Origin: Neobacillus massiliamazoniensis
Lineage (GTDB): Bacteria > Bacillota > Bacilli > Bacillales > Cytobacillaceae
Reading direction: 5' to 3'
NCBI RefSeq assembly: GCF_001048695.1
Contig: NZ_CVRB01000001.1
Location: 62,001 to 126,000, forward strand
Length of the DNA stretch: 64,000 nt
Made by a program: the position numbers and the translations under genes. The number at the start of each line of letters is the position of its first letter. Position 1 is the first letter of the stretch. This document shows positions 18,103 to 26,971 of this stretch, piece by piece. The notes beneath the pieces are model-generated. The model saw nothing but the letters and a program-made list of their open reading frames with translations. It was not told the origin of the DNA and made no database searches.

Positions 18103-19311
18103 CTAATCATTTAAAAAGAACAAAGCGGTTTGCGCATAAATCCTCGATGCTTCTACTAGTTCGTCCAAATCGATATATTCATTGATTTGGTGTGGAATAT
18201 GACGGTCTCCTGCCCCCGTCGTAACAATCGGAATCCCTGCTAAATGCAAAAATGTACCGTCCGTTGCACCAGGCACTCCGTTATATATAGGCTCTTTTCC
18301 AATAACAGTACGGTACGATTCTATACTTGCCTTGACAATAGGGTCATCCAAGCTTGTCTCTGTCCACGGTCGGCTTTCAATCACCTCTAACGTAGCTTTA
18401 AAATCAGGATCCTTCGAACCAAGTTGTGTTAAAATATTTTCCATATTCACTCTTAGCTGATCGTGATTTTGCCCCGGAACTGTCCGAATATCTAATGTGG
18501 TCATACAATTGTCGGGAATGACATTGATTTGTGGATCTCCCTTTTCAGGACCTAAAATAATCGTCGGGGTAATGCTCGGCCACCCTAAATAATGATGCTC
18601 CCCCACTCGTTTTTTCTCGAAATCCTCAAGAGCCATAAGCTCACAAATGATTTGCGCCATTCTCGTATTGGGATTTATTCCAGTCAGCGGCATCGCACCA
18701 TGTGCCATTTTTCCGAAGGTCCGAAGTACTGCCCTCATTGCACCTTTTTGTGTGATACAGATTTGATTTTCCTCCGGCTCGCAAATGATTGCGCCATCTA
18801 CCCCTTGGGCCCAGCCCCGCTTGATGAAGTGCTTGATCCCAATCATTAACCCCTCTTCATCGCATGGAATACATAGAATGATTTTCCCATTCCATTTTAG
18901 TTTGCTTTTTTTGATGGCATGGACCGCTGCGATAGCGGCTGAGAGGTTTCCTTTTGTATCATTCGTTCCTCTTCCATACATTCTGCCGCCCTCAATCACA
19001 GCTCCGAATGGATCATAGCTCCATGCACTATGGTCCCCTTCGGTTACCACATCGGTATGGCCTTCAAAAAGGATGGTTTTCCCCGGCCTTCCAGAATCGA
19101 GAATTCCGATGACATTCGGACGCCCCTTCACCACTTCTTCGATATAGACTTCTAGACCCAAGTTTTTCAAATACTCATATACGAACTGCGCAGCTCTAAG
19201 TTCATTCCCCTCGGGGTCATTTGGACGGTAAACGCTCGGTATCCGAACTAATGATTGCGTTAGATTAATTACTTCTTTATCATCGACATAATCACTGACA
19301 AGTAAAGACAC
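18103..19311 (-). CDS. M20 family metallopeptidase (ArgE/DapE type)
   Basis: A 402-residue di-zinc amidohydrolase or peptidase of the ArgE/DapE/CPG2 family. Metal and catalytic residues are visible: His85 and Asp87 (EGHTDVV), Asp118 (GRGTNDTKG), Glu152/Glu153 (CDEEG), a further Glu in CEPEEN and a C-terminal His in RHIPHQINEY. It starts at a GTG behind GGAGGGG, 15 nt after the P1 peptidase stop, and closes the ECF-transporter operon. It probably removes an acyl or aminoacyl group from the imported compound. The exact substrate is unknown. Confidence 0.9.
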   Translation of the reverse strand: MSLLVSDYVDDKEVINLTQSLVRIPSVYRPNDPEGNELRAAQFVYEYLKNLGLEVYIEEVVKGRPNVIGILDSGRPGKTILFEGHTDVVTEGDHSAWSYDPFGAVIEGGRMYGRGTNDTKGNLSAAIAAVHAIKKSKLKWNGKIILCIPCDEEGLMIGIKHFIKRGWAQGVDGAIICEPEENQICITQKGAMRAVLRTFGKMAHGAMPLTGINPNTRMAQIICELMALEDFEKKRVGEHHYLGWPSITPTIILGPEKGDPQINVIPDNCMTTLDIRTVPGQNHDQLRVNMENILTQLGSKDPDFKATLEVIESRPWTETSLDDPIVKASIESYRTVIGKEPIYNGVPGATDGTFLHLAGIPIVTTGAGDRHIPHQINEYIDLDELVEASRIYAQTALFFLND

Positions 19312-19326
19312 TGCAACCCCTCCATT

Positions 19327-20295
19327 TTACAAAAAATTCCCTAAATCCTGATAAGCGGTGATTCCCAAGATACTTTCAGCAGAATGGACGGCATTTAGAA
19401 TCGCCTGTTCCATAACCTTGGCTGCTAAACCACCTATAACATCCACTGACATTCTTATTCCACCAGTCGCAGCAGCAAACACGGTATCCCCGTCATACAA
19501 CGTATGCGAAGGATAAATGGTCCTGGCGTAGGCGTCCTGTGCCATTTGCGCAACCTTCGTCGCTTCTGCTTTTGTTAATTCCGCATTTACAGCTACAACA
19601 CCAATTGTTGTATTTGTGCCCCTTGGAATAGTCGGTTGATAGTTCTGTTCTAATAACTTCAAGCTATCAAGGATGATGCCTGTTTCTTTTACATAGGGTC
19701 CTGCTAGCATTTTTCCGGTAGAAGGATCGCGGACATCCCCCGCTGGATTAACAGCAACAATCGCACCAATCACGACCCCATTTTCCAGGCGGAGTGATGC
19801 ACTGCCTAACCCGCCCTTCATACAAAATTCTAGCCCAGCTAGTTTTCCAACAGTTGCACCACAACCTGCACCGACATTTCCAGTGGGAAACTTCTCGTTT
19901 GTTGCTGTTTTTGCTGCTTCATATCCCATTTGTTTGTCGGGTCTGATTTTCGGATCCCCTACCACAAGATCAAATAACACTGCAGCCGGGACAATCGGAA
20001 TTTTAGCAACACCAACATCCAGGCCAATTCCCTGCTCTTCTAAAAATTGCATCACTCCAGAAGAAGCATCTAAACCATAGGCGCTTCCACCACTCAAACA
20101 GATCGCATGTACTTTTTCTACCAGATTAATAGGGTTTAAAAGATCCGTTTCCCGGGTTCCGGGAGCAGACCCTCTCACGTCTACTCCCGCAACCGCACCC
20201 TCTTCGAACAGAATCGCCGTACAACCTGTTAATGCATTCTGATCTTCTCTATTCCCAACCTTAACTCCAGGTACATCTGTAATAAATCCAGACAT
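19327..20295 (-). CDS. P1 (DmpA/NylC-type) Ntn-hydrolase family peptidase
   Basis: A 322-residue self-processing amidase or peptidase of the P1 (DmpA/BapA/NylC) family. The expected autocleavage site is Asn228-Thr229 in RGTNTTIGVVAVNAEL, aligning with the Asn-Thr site of the nylon hydrolase NylC and yielding a Thr nucleophile. The glycine-rich pieces CLSGGSAYGLDASSG and GNVGAGCGATVGK are family hallmarks. Its start overlaps the stop of the ECF S component (TAATG), a strong sign of linked function. Relatives cleave beta-aminoacyl peptides, D-amino acid amides or oligoamides. Confidence 0.88.
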   Translation of the reverse strand: MSGFITDVPGVKVGNREDQNALTGCTAILFEEGAVAGVDVRGSAPGTRETDLLNPINLVEKVHAICLSGGSAYGLDASSGVMQFLEEQGIGLDVGVAKIPIVPAAVLFDLVVGDPKIRPDKQMGYEAAKTATNEKFPTGNVGAGCGATVGKLAGLEFCMKGGLGSASLRLENGVVIGAIVAVNPAGDVRDPSTGKMLAGPYVKETGIILDSLKLLEQNYQPTIPRGTNTTIGVVAVNAELTKAEATKVAQMAQDAYARTIYPSHTLYDGDTVFAAATGGIRMSVDVIGGLAAKVMEQAILNAVHSAESILGITAYQDLGNFL

Positions 20296-20846
20296 TATTC
20301 GTCCTCTGAGATTTTTGACTTTTTGCTATTTCCAATCTGTTTCCAAGCTAACACAACGGCTAATGTAACGATCGTTCCGACAATTGCTTCTGGAATTCCG
20401 TTTGTGACTCCAACTGTCCATGCTACACCAGCAGTTAAATAATGCCTTACAACCGCCATCGTTAAAACAAGAACCGTATTGGTCAATGTTCCTAAAAACG
20501 CTGATACAGCTACAGCCAGATATTCATTTTTTCGATGTAGACCTGCATACACCAGCCAAGCCACAACCCCGATAAAAAGCCGCGGCAGAATGGCAACTAA
20601 GGGATCTTTAAATAGTGGAACCGTGGCATTTAAAAATGACGAAATACCAAAGATCGCACCGACAATTAAACCAACTAAAGGTCCTTGCATGATTCCGCCA
20701 ATAATTGCCGGGATGTGCATGATTGTTGCATTTCCGGCAGCCGTTGGCACAGGAATATAACCGAGTCTTGTCACACCTAAAAGAATGGCCACTGCACCCA
20801 AAACGCCAGCAATCACAATATCACGAACCGTTAGTGACTTTTTCAT
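20295..20846 (-). CDS. ECF transporter S component
   Basis: A 183-residue membrane protein with about six hydrophobic segments, fitting the substrate-binding S component of energy-coupling factor importers (PF12822-like). The loop after helix 1 (GYIPVPTAAGNATIMHIPAIIGGIM) is typical. It lies in the same strand and block as EcfA1, EcfA2 and EcfT, so it is probably a dedicated (group I) system. A MITE-like insertion separates it from ecfT. Vitamin specificity cannot be read from sequence. Translational coupling to a P1 amidase hints at an amide-bonded substrate. Confidence 0.82.
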   Translation of the reverse strand: MKKSLTVRDIVIAGVLGAVAILLGVTRLGYIPVPTAAGNATIMHIPAIIGGIMQGPLVGLIVGAIFGISSFLNATVPLFKDPLVAILPRLFIGVVAWLVYAGLHRKNEYLAVAVSAFLGTLTNTVLVLTMAVVRHYLTAGVAWTVGVTNGIPEAIVGTIVTLAVVLAWKQIGNSKKSKISEDE

Positions 20847-20920
20847 TCCATATCTCCCCTTTTTAAATTATTTGTTTTACAAAAAATCAAAACATCTTTT
20901 TTTGAGACATTTTAATTAAA

Positions 20921-21161
20921 GGCTGTGTTAAACTTGGCTGTTTATTTGCGCTCAAGAAGCGAGCATCCGCGGGCGTTCCGGGGAGCCTCCTCGGCGCTTA
21001 ACGACTGTGGGGTCTCCCCTTCCCAGTACTCCCGCAGGACGTTGAATATGCTTCCATGAATCATCACTGCACGAAGGAAATTCGTTAGCATTTTCGAGGA
21101 TCTCGCGCCTTCCGCTCCAATCAACATAGGTTCAAAATCAACAATGCCCTTTAACATAGAC
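20921..21161 (+). mobile_element. MITE-like element, copy A (241 bp)
   Basis: Long form. The left end is GGCTGTGTTAAA and the right end TTTAACATAGAC (10 of 12 complementary). It is flanked by the direct repeat TAATTAAA on both sides (20913-20920 and 21162-21169). The GC-rich interior contains nested hairpins. It lies between ecfT and the S-component gene. Confidence 0.85.
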
Positions 21162-21164
21162 TAA

Positions 21165-22010
21165 TTAAAAAGGAAACCGATAAAAAAGCAGTAATAAGGA
21201 TAATAAAAGTCCAATCAATAATACGAAATAATCTTTCTTGAGTGCTTTATAGTGGGAAAACGTACTTCTGTCATCTCCAGGGGTGTAGCAGCGTGATTCC
21301 ATTGCTAGAATCAGGTCCTCTGCTCTTGATAATGCAATATTGAACAATGGGATGATGATTGGAAACATATCCTTTGTTCTTTGGATGATCCGCCACCAGC
21401 TTCCTGAACCAAAGTCCGCTCCCCTTGAGGCCTGAGCCTTCATCATTTTTTCCATTTCCATTGCAAAAGTTGGGACGAATCGAATCGAGATGGTGGTAAT
21501 CAATGAAATTTCGTAGACAGGAAATTTGATTTTTTTTAAAGGACTTAACAGACTTTGAATGGCATGAGTTAACTCTGTGGTTGAAGTTGATAGGGTGAGA
21601 ACGCTGCTTAAGAAGATAATTTCAATAAACCGAACGGCCGAGACAACCACTAAGCGAATACTTTCACTAGTAATCAAGACAAAACCATAATCAACGTATA
21701 CCGTTCCATTTGAAAAAATTTGTCCTTGAAATAAGAGCTGAAGAATAGCCAGAATGATGATAAATGGAATAGCTGGTTTCACACCGGACAACCCGTAGCT
21801 GATCGGTATTTTTGAGACCCAAAATAAATAAACCGATACCAAAAGTCCAATGGCATTACCTATATAACTCGTATTTAGCGCAATCGCTAAAACGAGCAAA
21901 ACAAATGCAAGCAGCTTAATTCTTGGATCCAAGCGATGAATAAATGATCCAGTTGGCACATACTGACCAATGGTTATATTGCGGGACAATTCAAATTCAT
22001 TAGACATAAC
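21165..22010 (-). CDS. ecfT: ECF transporter transmembrane component EcfT
   Basis: A 281-residue integral membrane coupling protein that links the two ATPases to the S component. It has about five hydrophobic segments. The cytosolic coupling helices show the family Ala-Arg-Gly signature as KAQASRGADFG and a second ALSRAEDLILAMESRCY motif. I chose the ATG at 22010 (AGGAGGG upstream), which overlaps the ecfA2 stop by 11 nt, instead of an upstream in-frame start. Copy A of the MITE begins 4 nt after the stop, and its target duplication overlaps the last codons and stop of the gene. Confidence 0.9.
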   Translation of the reverse strand, partial: VMSNEFELSRNITIGQYVPTGSFIHRLDPRIKLLAFVLLVLAIALNTSYIGNAIGLLVSVYLFWVSKIPISYGLSGVKPAIPFIIILAILQLLFQGQIFSNGTVYVDYGFVLITSESIRLVVVSAVRFIEIIFLSSVLTLSTSTTELTHAIQSLLSPLKKIKFPVYEISLITTISIRFVPTFAMEMEKMMKAQASRGADFGSGSWWRIIQRTKDMFPIIIPLFNIALSRAEDLILAMESRCYTPGDDRSTFSHYKALKKDYFVLLIGLLLSLLLLFYRFPF

Positions 22011-22890
22011 GGGTACCCTCCTCCTTTCCGGCAAGTACCTTAATAATTTCGTTTGACGCTTCATTGATGGTAAAGGCAGCAGTATTTACATTGAATCCAA
22101 GGTTGGTGAGCCGATAGAGGACCTGTACCGTTTCAGGGGTTCCGATTTGGTAGCGCTTCAGCTTTTCTTTATCCGTAAAAATCTCCTTCGGCGTGCCGTT
22201 TAACACATCGGTTCCATCAGCCATCACATAGACTCGATCAGCTAAATAGGCGACTTCCTCCATATTGTGGGAAACAAATACCACGGTCAGTTTCTCTTCC
22301 TTGTTTAAAAACTTAATCTTGTCTAGCAATTCATTCCTTGATCTTGGGTCTAAACCTGCCGTTGGTTCATCGAGCACTAAAATCTTTGGTTTTAAGGCTA
22401 AAATGCCAGCGAGTGCAACTTTACGCTTCTGACCACCACTCAATGCAAACGTCTGCCTGTCCTTCATCCTCGAAAAATCCAAACCAACAACGTCCATTGC
22501 CCATTTTACACTCTCCCTCACCTCCTTTACTGGCAATCCAAGTTTAAACGGTCCATAGGCAATATCGTCTCCAATTAATTTTTCAAAAATTTGATCTTCA
22601 GGGTTTTGAAAAACAAGCCCGACCTTTCGCCGCAACGCTTTCAAATCAAGCTTTTTCTTTGATAAGTCCTCTCCATCGATGATTACCTTGCCAGTTTCAG
22701 GTCTTATCAACCCATTGAAATGCTGAATCAGAGTTGATTTTCCCGAACCGGTGTGACCGATAATGGCGATACAATCGCCCTCATATGCATACATACCTGC
22801 TCCCTTCAAAGCTACATGCTCCATTGGTGTTCCTTTCATGTACGTATGGGAAAGGTTCTCAACTTCAATCATCATGTTACGATTCGGCAT
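22000..22890 (-). CDS. ecfA2: ECF transporter ATPase EcfA2
   Basis: A 296-residue ABC ATPase. Walker A is GHTGSGKST, the Q-loop is FQNPEDQIF, the signature is LSGGQKRKV and Walker B is ILVLDEPTAGLD. It starts at an ATG behind AAGGTGAG and overlaps the ecfA1 3' end by 14 nt. In ECF importers two such ATPases form a heterodimer that powers uptake. Confidence 0.93.
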   Translation of the reverse strand: MPNRNMMIEVENLSHTYMKGTPMEHVALKGAGMYAYEGDCIAIIGHTGSGKSTLIQHFNGLIRPETGKVIIDGEDLSKKKLDLKALRRKVGLVFQNPEDQIFEKLIGDDIAYGPFKLGLPVKEVRESVKWAMDVVGLDFSRMKDRQTFALSGGQKRKVALAGILALKPKILVLDEPTAGLDPRSRNELLDKIKFLNKEEKLTVVFVSHNMEEVAYLADRVYVMADGTDVLNGTPKEIFTDKEKLKRYQIGTPETVQVLYRLTNLGFNVNTAAFTINEASNEIIKVLAGKEEGTRYV

Positions 22891-23749
22891 ATCTCACCTT
22901 CTCACTTATTCCATTAGTTAATCTTTTTACTTCATTAATCAGCTCGTCTTCGTGGATCATATCCTTAGAGAAATCGGAATGATGATTGTGAATGATTTCT
23001 GCCAATTGGCTAATAGTTGGTATATCTAATTGAAGCTGCTCTAGCTTCTCTTTATATTTGAAAATTTCATACGGCGCCCCATCCATAACGATTTTGCCGT
23101 CTTCCACAACGATAATGCGGTTTGCTTCTGCTGCCTCAGACATCCGATGGGTGACTGTAATGATTGTCATCCCCATGCTGTTCATTTTCCGCATCAACTG
23201 GAAAACTTCTTTCCTGCCAAAACTATCTAACATGCTGGTAGCCTCATCAAATACGATACAATCAGGGTGCATTGCTAGAACTCCTGCAATCGCAACCCTT
23301 TGCTTTTGTCCCCCTGATAAATGATGCGGGGGACGTTTTCTGAATTCCGACATTTTCACCACATTCAATGCATCATCGATCCTCTTCTGCATTTCATCCC
23401 TTGGCACGCCAATATTTTCAAGGCCAAAGGCTACATCCTCCTCAACAATCGTCGCGACAATTTGATTGTCAGGATGCTGAAACACCATGCCGACCGCTTT
23501 GCGAATCTCCCTTTTGTTTATTAGTTCTTTTGTATTCAGATTGTGAACCCAAACATCCCCTGACTCTGGCGTTAATATCCCGTTTAAATGCTTGGAAAGT
23601 GTGGATTTACCTGAACCATTGTGCCCGATGATTGCGACATATTCCCCCGGGAAAACAGAAAAGGAAACATCTTTAAGAACTGAAACTGTAGTTTTTTCAT
23701 TGATTTTATAGGAAAATGATACATTCTCTATACGTAGAATCGGTTCCAT
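22877..23749 (-). CDS. ecfA1: ECF transporter ATPase EcfA1
   Basis: A 290-residue ABC ATPase and first gene of the ECF operon. Walker A is GHNGSGKST, the Q-loop is FQHPDNQIV, the signature is LSGGQKQRV and Walker B is CIVFDEATSMLD. The C-terminal tail is rich in charged residues, as in other CbiO/EcfA1 proteins. The ribosome site is AAAGGAGG. B. subtilis keeps a general ecfA1A2T set in its ribosomal-protein region, so this copy with its own S gene is probably a separate, dedicated transporter. Confidence 0.93.
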   Translation of the reverse strand: MEPILRIENVSFSYKINEKTTVSVLKDVSFSVFPGEYVAIIGHNGSGKSTLSKHLNGILTPESGDVWVHNLNTKELINKREIRKAVGMVFQHPDNQIVATIVEEDVAFGLENIGVPRDEMQKRIDDALNVVKMSEFRKRPPHHLSGGQKQRVAIAGVLAMHPDCIVFDEATSMLDSFGRKEVFQLMRKMNSMGMTIITVTHRMSEAAEANRIIVVEDGKIVMDGAPYEIFKYKEKLEQLQLDIPTISQLAEIIHNHHSDFSKDMIHEDELINEVKRLTNGISEKVRYAES

Positions 23750-23890
23750 TTTATCCTCCTTTCCTTTTTATTTTATAATATTCAGATAATTATGTATGCA
23801 TGTCTAAGATTTTAATAGGATCTCAGTAATTTGTAGTAAGTTCATATCTAATTTGTTGTTTGGGAATAACCTTTCTTTGCATGCACAAAG

Positions 23891-23916
23891 AAGCTGCCCA
23901 GTAGTTTGAGCAGCTT
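23891..23916. terminator. Terminator-like hairpin
   Basis: AAGCTGC / GCAGCTT, a 7-bp stem with a 12-nt loop. A closely similar sequence (CCCAGYAGTTTGAGCAGC core) recurs at 38793-38818 next to an integrase remnant. Confidence 0.4.
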
Positions 23917-23944
23917 ATTAAGTAGTTAAATATTTTAATAAATT

Positions 23945-24185
23945 GGCTGTGTTAAACTTGGCTGTTGATTTGCGCTCAAGAAGCGAGCATCCGCGGGCGT
24001 TCCGGAGAGCCTCCTCGGCGCTTAGCGCCTGTGGGGTCTCCCCTGCCCCGTACTCCCGCAGGACGTTGAATCAGCATCTTTGAATTCACACCGCACGAAG
24101 GAAATGCGATAGCATTTTCGAGGATCTCGCGCCTTCCTCTCCAATCAACAAAAGTTCAAAATCAACAATGCCCTTTAACACAGCC
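23945..24185 (+). mobile_element. MITE-like element, copy B (241 bp)
   Basis: Long form with perfect 12-bp ends GGCTGTGTTAAA / TTTAACACAGCC and a perfect 8-bp target duplication AATAAATT (23937-23944 and 24186-24193). It is inserted between the ECF operon promoter region and the terminator of the dpp-ykf operon. It shares with copy A an extra segment of about 58 bp absent from copies C, D and E. Confidence 0.9.
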
Positions 24186-24214
24186 AATAAATTATTAATA
24201 GTATATTTTATTGA

Positions 24215-24259
24215 AATATAAAACGGGTGTCAGGCACCTATAATGGTGCCTGACACCCG
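24215..24259 (-). terminator. Terminator of the dpp-ykf operon
   Basis: A perfect 15-bp stem (24224-24238 with 24245-24259, 6-nt loop) built on the GGTGTCAGGCACC sequence common in Bacillus terminators, followed on the minus strand by TTTTATATTT. It ends the serine hydrolase gene. Confidence 0.9.
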
Positions 24260-24264
24260 AACAG

Positions 24265-25044
24265 TCATCTTGATTCTTCCAACAAATAATTATAAATGTG
24301 CTTACCTATTCTACTTATTTTCTGTTTTCCAACAAAAATGTCATCAAGATTGTCCAGCAAAACAGCAGCATAAGCAGTTCTTCCCTTATACTTGAAGATT
24401 GCACAATCATGTTCAACTCTCGGAAAGCTGCCTGTTTTATTGGCTACAAACATCCTATCAAGGTCTATCATACCTGGGAGCTTATCTTGAAATTGTTGAT
24501 ATTTCATGATTTCTAAAGCGATTTTCCTGCTTGCCTCGGATAAATAAGTCCCTTCATTGACAACTTTTAAACAACTAATCATATCCCTAGGACTGGTATA
24601 GTTATCTAAACCATGTTCAATTGCCTCAAAGTCCATCATTTTCCTGCTTAACACTGTATCTTGAAGTCCCATATTTTTCATGGAACCATTAATTGCTTCT
24701 ATTCCCAATAAATCAATTAACAAATTGGTGGCTGTATTATCAGAGACAATGATCATTAAGGTCATTAAATCTTTAACGGTCATCATTACATTACTAGAAA
24801 GAATCTGTAATACTCCTGATCCTCCGGCTCTATTAGGAATGGATATTAATTCTTCTAAGTTTATTTTTCCTATCTCACTCTGCCTAAGTCCTTCTATTAA
24901 AATAGGAATCTTGATCACACTTGCTGAAGGAAATATTTTCTCACTATTAAAATAAAAGCTCTCGCCCTCTATTTCGATTGCCAAACCGACACGACCATTA
25001 AAGCCGTGGAGTTCTTCTTCCATATTATACTTTAACCTATCCAT
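24265..25044 (-). CDS. Serine hydrolase (class A beta-lactamase fold), no signal peptide
   Basis: A 259-residue penicillin-recognising-enzyme-fold protein. The three active-site motifs are S42-V-I-K45, S101-D-N103 and K203-T-G205. There is no secretion signal, and the ExxLN omega-loop motif of true class A beta-lactamases is not apparent. It lies 3 nt after the ykfD stop and before the operon terminator, so it is the last gene of the murein-peptide operon. A cytosolic peptidase or esterase acting on imported peptides is more likely than drug resistance; that is inference from context. Confidence 0.85.
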   Translation of the reverse strand: MDRLKYNMEEELHGFNGRVGLAIEIEGESFYFNSEKIFPSASVIKIPILIEGLRQSEIGKINLEELISIPNRAGGSGVLQILSSNVMMTVKDLMTLMIIVSDNTATNLLIDLLGIEAINGSMKNMGLQDTVLSRKMMDFEAIEHGLDNYTSPRDMISCLKVVNEGTYLSEASRKIALEIMKYQQFQDKLPGMIDLDRMFVANKTGSFPRVEHDCAIFKYKGRTAYAAVLLDNLDDIFVGKQKISRIGKHIYNYLLEESR

Positions 25045-25047
25045 CGA

Positions 25048-26052
25048 TTACCTCGTAACGGCAACCTGTGAATAATCATGATCACCGGTTTTTTTCTTAT
25101 CATATAAATGACAAGCAACATAGTGGTCCTTGTCGACTTCCTGCCAGATGGGCTTGTCCATACCGCAAATATCCATCGCCATTGGACAGCGGTTTCGAAA
25201 TACACAGCCGCTTGGTGGATTAATAGGGCTTGGAATCTCCCCTTTTAATATGATCCTTTCGCGTTTGTCCTCAATGTCTGGGTCTGGAATCGGTATGGCA
25301 GAAAGCAAGGCCTGAGTATATGGATGCCTCGGCTGTTTATATAACGCATTGCTTCCGGTTAATTCAACCAACTGACCCAAATACATGACTCCGATGCGGT
25401 CACTTATTTGCTTCACCATCGAAAGGTCATGTGCAATAAATAAGTACGTTAATCCTTTTTCTTTTTGCAAGCGTTTTAGTAGATTAACCACCTGTGCCTG
25501 AACGGATACATCTAGGGCAGAAATCGGCTCGTCTGCAATAATAAACTCTGGATCTAAGGCAAGTGCGCGGGCAATCCCAATCCGCTGGCGCTGCCCGCCG
25601 CTAAATTCATGTGGATAGCGGTTTGCATGATCTCGATTTAACCCGACATCCTCTAATAATTGATAGACGCGGTTTAATCGTTCTTGCTTATTTGGATATA
25701 AACTGTGAACTTCCATTGGTTCAGATATGATTTCTCGAACCGTTGACCTTGGGTTTAAGGATGCATATGGGTCTTGGAAGATCATCTGCAATTGCCTATG
25801 AAAAGCAAATCGCTCTTTCGAAACCATACTGTGGATATTTTTCCCTTTATAAACAACCTCCCCATCTGTTCTGTCATAAAGACCGATAATCGTCCTCCCT
25901 GCTGTTGACTTACCGCATCCAGACTCACCTACAATTCCAAACGTTTCACCTTTATTAATGTGAAACGTTACTCCATCAACGGCTTTTAATATTTCACCTC
26001 TGCCAATGTTAAAATACTTTTTCAGATTGTTTACTTGGAGTAGTTTTTCCAT
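25048..26052 (-). CDS. ykfD: Peptide ABC transporter ATPase YkfD (OppF/DppF type)
   Basis: A 334-residue ABC ATPase with the oligopeptide C-terminal extension. Walker A is GESGCGKST, the signature is FSGGQRQRIGIARAL, Walker B is FIIADEPISALD, and a Cys-containing tail follows (CVFRNRCPMAMDICG). I chose the ATG at 26052 behind GGAGG, which overlaps the ykfC 3' end by 44 nt, rather than a start 17 codons upstream. Gene order equals the B. subtilis dppABCDE-ykfABCD operon. It probably partners with DppD to energise uptake of murein peptides. Confidence 0.9.
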   Translation of the reverse strand: MEKLLQVNNLKKYFNIGRGEILKAVDGVTFHINKGETFGIVGESGCGKSTAGRTIIGLYDRTDGEVVYKGKNIHSMVSKERFAFHRQLQMIFQDPYASLNPRSTVREIISEPMEVHSLYPNKQERLNRVYQLLEDVGLNRDHANRYPHEFSGGQRQRIGIARALALDPEFIIADEPISALDVSVQAQVVNLLKRLQKEKGLTYLFIAHDLSMVKQISDRIGVMYLGQLVELTGSNALYKQPRHPYTQALLSAIPIPDPDIEDKRERIILKGEIPSPINPPSGCVFRNRCPMAMDICGMDKPIWQEVDKDHYVACHLYDKKKTGDHDYSQVAVTR

Positions 26053-26971
26053 GATTATATACCTCCGTCTCAACCCAGTAGCGCCTTGCAGCACATAGTT
26101 CACGCTCGTATATGGTTCCTTCTAAAGGAATAATTTCAACCGTTTTTCCTGTTTTTGGAGAGTGAAGTAATTTTCCATCCCCATAATAAATACCTACGTG
26201 ATGGACTCTCCCTTTTCCTTCTTCATAGGCAAAAAACAACAAATCCCCTGGTTCGATTTTTGCTAGTTCAATTTCTTTCCCAGCAGCCGCTTGATCTTGG
26301 GCATCACGCGGAATCACATACCCATTTGCCTTACACATTGAATAGGCGAACCCTGAACAATCATAGCCAAAGCTGCTCATACCGCCCCACAAATAGGGTA
26401 AATGAAGAAACTTTTCACCTTCGGAAACAATTGACCGACCATTTCCTCTTGCTGGAGAATCTAAGATAACAACATCCACCAAATCTAGTACACCTGTACC
26501 ATCAGGGGTTTTTATGAAAACCTTCCCTTGTTCTTCATGTAGATAGGGCAAAGCTGTTTGATAGGAAAGAACCCAAGGAATTTGGTTATTCTCCCTATAC
26601 AACTGGGCTTTTGGGCTCATAATAACGGCGACCGTGCCTTCTGCTAGATTCCAATCATCAGGCGATGCTGTCAATTGTGATTTTGGTACCCAGCCTGGAT
26701 ATCCACGGTCATCCTTGGAAGTCGTCTGACTAGGAATGATTACATATGCACAATCTGCATTTTCCTCCAAAACCACAACCTCTTCACCATATAAAAGCTG
26801 GGTTTGAACAAGGTTTTGATTACATAATTCAAGCCTTGAATCATAAGTTAATCCTTCTAGCCACGAGTCGATATGAACAGGGTTGGAAACAGCATCCTTG
26901 TCCATTTCTCGAGCTGAATCAAAAGACGTCCAGACGGTTGCTACTGGAACATTTACAATCCACTTATCCAA
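26009..26971 (-). CDS. ykfC: NlpC/P60 endopeptidase YkfC
   Basis: A 320-residue gamma-D-glutamyl-L-diamino-acid endopeptidase. SH3-like regions occupy about residues 1-165 and the NlpC/P60 domain 175-300. The catalytic residues are Cys205 (DCSGF), His258 (HHVGIY) and His270 (LLHSP). There is no signal peptide, consistent with cytosolic trimming of imported murein peptides. Its start overlaps the ykfB 3' end by 8 nt. In B. subtilis the product releases L-Ala-D-Glu for the epimerase YkfB. Confidence 0.93.
   Translation of the reverse strand: MDKWIVNVPVATVWTSFDSAREMDKDAVSNPVHIDSWLEGLTYDSRLELCNQNLVQTQLLYGEEVVVLEENADCAYVIIPSQTTSKDDRGYPGWVPKSQLTASPDDWNLAEGTVAVIMSPKAQLYRENNQIPWVLSYQTALPYLHEEQGKVFIKTPDGTGVLDLVDVVILDSPARGNGRSIVSEGEKFLHLPYLWGGMSSFGYDCSGFAYSMCKANGYVIPRDAQDQAAAGKEIELAKIEPGDLLFFAYEEGKGRVHHVGIYYGDGKLLHSPKTGKTVEIIPLEGTIYERELCAARRYWVETEVYNHGKTTPSKQSEKVF

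Noticed and set aside
24265..25044. Beta-lactamase resistance gene
   Set aside because: No signal peptide, no evident ExxLN motif, and the gene sits inside a murein-peptide recycling operon.
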